Source: Pollutibacter sp041183265
Lineage (GTDB): Bacteria > Bacteroidota > Bacteroidia > Chitinophagales > Chitinophagaceae
Assembly (NCBI GenBank): GCA_041183265.1
Contig: JBEGMC010000097.1
Location: 29,320 to 93,319, forward strand
Direction of reading: 5' to 3'
Length of the DNA: 64,000 nt
The notes below the pieces were generated by a model. The model was not told the DNA's origin. It worked only from the letters and a program-made list of their open reading frames with translations, and did not search any database. This document shows, one piece after another, positions 62,708-64,000 of this stretch; position 1 is the stretch's first letter; every line of letters begins with the position of its first letter. Made by a program: the position numbers and the translations under genes.

Positions 62708-63388
62708 ATGAACATTCATATCATCAGCGTTGTTCCGGAATTGCTTGAGAGTCCTTTTTCACATTCCATCATGAAAAGGGCTGCAGAAAAAGGATTATTG
62801 CGAGTAACAGTTCATCATCTGAGAAAATGGGCTGTCAATGAATACGGCATGGTTGATGATTATCCATTTGGAGGTGGTGCCGGAATGGTGATGATGTGTG
62901 AACCACTGGTAAAGGCCATAGAAGAATTGAATGCCGAACATGGATTCGATGAAGTCATTTACCTGACACCTGATGGGGAAAAATTTAACCAGGGACTTGC
63001 CAATGCTTTGTCAATGAAAAAAACATTGCTCTTCATTTGCGGACATTATAAAGGCATTGATCAACGGGTGAGAGATCATTTCATTACCCGTGAAATATCC
63101 ATTGGTGATTATGTGCTCAGTGGAGGTGAACTGGCTGCTGCTGTGATTGTTGATGCCGTTGGTAGACTGATCCCCGGGGTGTTGAATGATGAAACTTCTG
63201 CACTGTTTGACTCATTCCAAGACAATCTCCTGGCCCCTCCTGTTTACACAAGACCCGACGAGTTTCGGGGATGGAAAGTACCTCCGGTTCTGTTGAGCGG
63301 TGATCATAAAAAAATTGAAGAGTGGAGAAACGAACAGGCCCTTGCCAGAACCCAAGATAAACGTCCTGATCTGCTGAGAGAAGATTAA
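62708..63388 (+). CDS. trmD: tRNA (guanine-N1)-methyltransferase TrmD
   Basis: SPOUT methyltransferase of 226 residues that makes m1G37 in tRNAs. The trefoil-knot motifs GGGAGMVMMCEP, YLTPDGEKFNQ, GHYKGIDQRVRDHF and GDYVLSGGELAA are intact. It is encoded away from rpsP-rimM, its usual operon partners. Its TAA stop overlaps the TAA of the convergent gene (TTAA at 63385-63388). Confidence 0.96.
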   Translation: MNIHIISVVPELLESPFSHSIMKRAAEKGLLRVTVHHLRKWAVNEYGMVDDYPFGGGAGMVMMCEPLVKAIEELNAEHGFDEVIYLTPDGEKFNQGLANALSMKKTLLFICGHYKGIDQRVRDHFITREISIGDYVLSGGELAAAVIVDAVGRLIPGVLNDETSALFDSFQDNLLAPPVYTRPDEFRGWKVPPVLLSGDHKKIEEWRNEQALARTQDKRPDLLRED

Positions 63389-64000
63389 GTCAACAAATCA
63401 GTTCTCAATGCAGCTATTTCAATAGCGGTATCTGGATGCATTTTTTGCAACCGCCGCCAATTGTAGAATGCTATCACATCCTTGAAATCATATTTCCATT
63501 GCATCGTTGAATAAGCAATGAGGGGCGATACAACAAAGAGGAAGGTCAGCCACTGCCATCCATTCAAAAAAGCAACCAACGTACATGCAATCCACCAAAA
63601 CAGAGACAGGAAAGCAAGCACACCGGTTGTTACACTGGTATAAAAATCAATGCGTGTGACTGTCCTGTCAGCTATCCATTTCGCAACCTTTCCCGGAATG
63701 AGCCAGAAAATGCTGCCAAAGAGATACAACTCAACAGTAAAGAGTACATTAAAAACCAATTTCACAGGATGAACAGGATTGCATGACAATGCACGGTCAT
63801 TGATATTATGTTTGACAAGCAGTGCATTGTATTGCTTTACTTTTTGTGTATAAAGATCAAATTCGATGTTGTTTTTTGCATCAAGTCTTTTGCAGAAAGC
63901 GCTGGCTTCATTCAGGAAATTTGATTTTTTGTGCAAACACTCATTATAGATGAATAACAATACGTCTTCCGCAGTATTGGTTTTGTGATCTTCATTCACA
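63385..64000 (-). CDS. Membrane protein, partial at window edge; possibly C-terminal part of an acyltransferase
   Basis: The frame is open to the right edge, where only a GTG at 63999 is available, so the start probably lies outside the window. The visible 204 residues have a charged region (1-60) then hydrophobic segments near 70-90 (VKLVFNVLFTVELYLFGSIF), 105-130 and 135-160, and a basic end. The stretch IPGKVAKWIADRTVTRIDFYTS resembles the C-terminal part of large lysophospholipid acyltransferases in Bacteroidota, which is from memory and unproven. The acyltransferase HX4D motif is not in the visible part. Confidence 0.5.
   Translation of the reverse strand, partial: VNEDHKTNTAEDVLLFIYNECLHKKSNFLNEASAFCKRLDAKNNIEFDLYTQKVKQYNALLVKHNINDRALSCNPVHPVKLVFNVLFTVELYLFGSIFWLIPGKVAKWIADRTVTRIDFYTSVTTGVLAFLSLFWWIACTLVAFLNGWQWLTFLFVVSPLIAYSTMQWKYDFKDVIAFYNWRRLQKMHPDTAIEIAALRTDLLT

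Noticed and set aside
1..64000. CRISPR arrays, insertion sequences, prophage, tRNA or rRNA genes
   Set aside because: I saw no regularly spaced repeats, transposase or phage genes, and the intergenic gaps are too short or lack cloverleaf-like sequence.

Overview
The window looks like a chromosomal core region of a Bacteroidota bacterium, most likely of the Chitinophagaceae type. Evidence: promoters follow the -33 TTTG / -7 TAnnTTTG pattern of that phylum; start codons mostly lack Shine-Dalgarno sequences; and it carries a CarboxypepD_reg outer-membrane barrel, paired ExbD proteins with a proline-rich TonB, DUF1080 with Tat-exported Gfo/Idh/MocA proteins, a DUF5117/DUF4953-type metalloprotease, and a short NuoG. 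Base composition is even by eye. I saw no rRNA, tRNA, insertion sequence, phage gene or CRISPR array.

Layout. 1-6010: an FNR-like regulator, NADP isocitrate dehydrogenase, and a minus-strand pair (outer-membrane barrel, YdjM-like membrane protein). 6087-17793 (plus): secA, an M20 amidohydrolase, bifunctional malic enzyme, an MlaE/MlaF-type ABC pair, sucD, an orphan membrane protein and aspS. 17797-21223 (minus): a DUF1080 protein and a Gfo/Idh/MocA oxidoreductase, probably for sugar breakdown in the periplasm. 21348-22693 (plus): an SDR-fold protein without the catalytic Tyr, and a flavin reductase. 22730-28566 (minus): a serine-hydrolase lipoprotein, mnmE, and the exbB-exbD-exbD-tonB operon. 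28839-31397 (plus): a large zinc metalloprotease. 31458-32741 (minus): a MacB/FtsX-type permease.

32826-45918 (minus) is a complete 14-gene complex I operon in the order nuoA to nuoN, with its own -7 box and a terminator at each end. Upstream of it (46012-48841) is a set of a 76-residue membrane protein, a PstS-like lipoprotein and a TPR protein. 48977-50821 (plus): a low-molecular-weight phosphatase and hisS. 50811-57893 (minus) is a translation and RNA-modification block: ffh, rpsP, rimM, dinB, a peroxiredoxin, rlmN, an RluB-type and an RluA-type pseudouridine synthase. 58218-63388 (plus): a START-like protein, an LptF/LptG permease, a Tat-type superoxide dismutase, an M20 dipeptidase, an S4 protein and trmD. 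A minus-strand membrane protein runs off the right edge.

Functionally the window is dominated by central carbon metabolism and respiration (icd, maeB, sucD, nuo), envelope energisation and export (TonB-ExbBD, SecA, Lpt, Mla), and translation with RNA modification. I did not find a clear new multi-gene system. The best leads are small: an FNR-type four-cysteine regulator, an SDR lacking its Tyr paired with a flavin reductase, a probable ATT start codon for the RluA-type gene, a candidate short RNA downstream of the superoxide dismutase, and a 45-bp palindrome between convergent genes.
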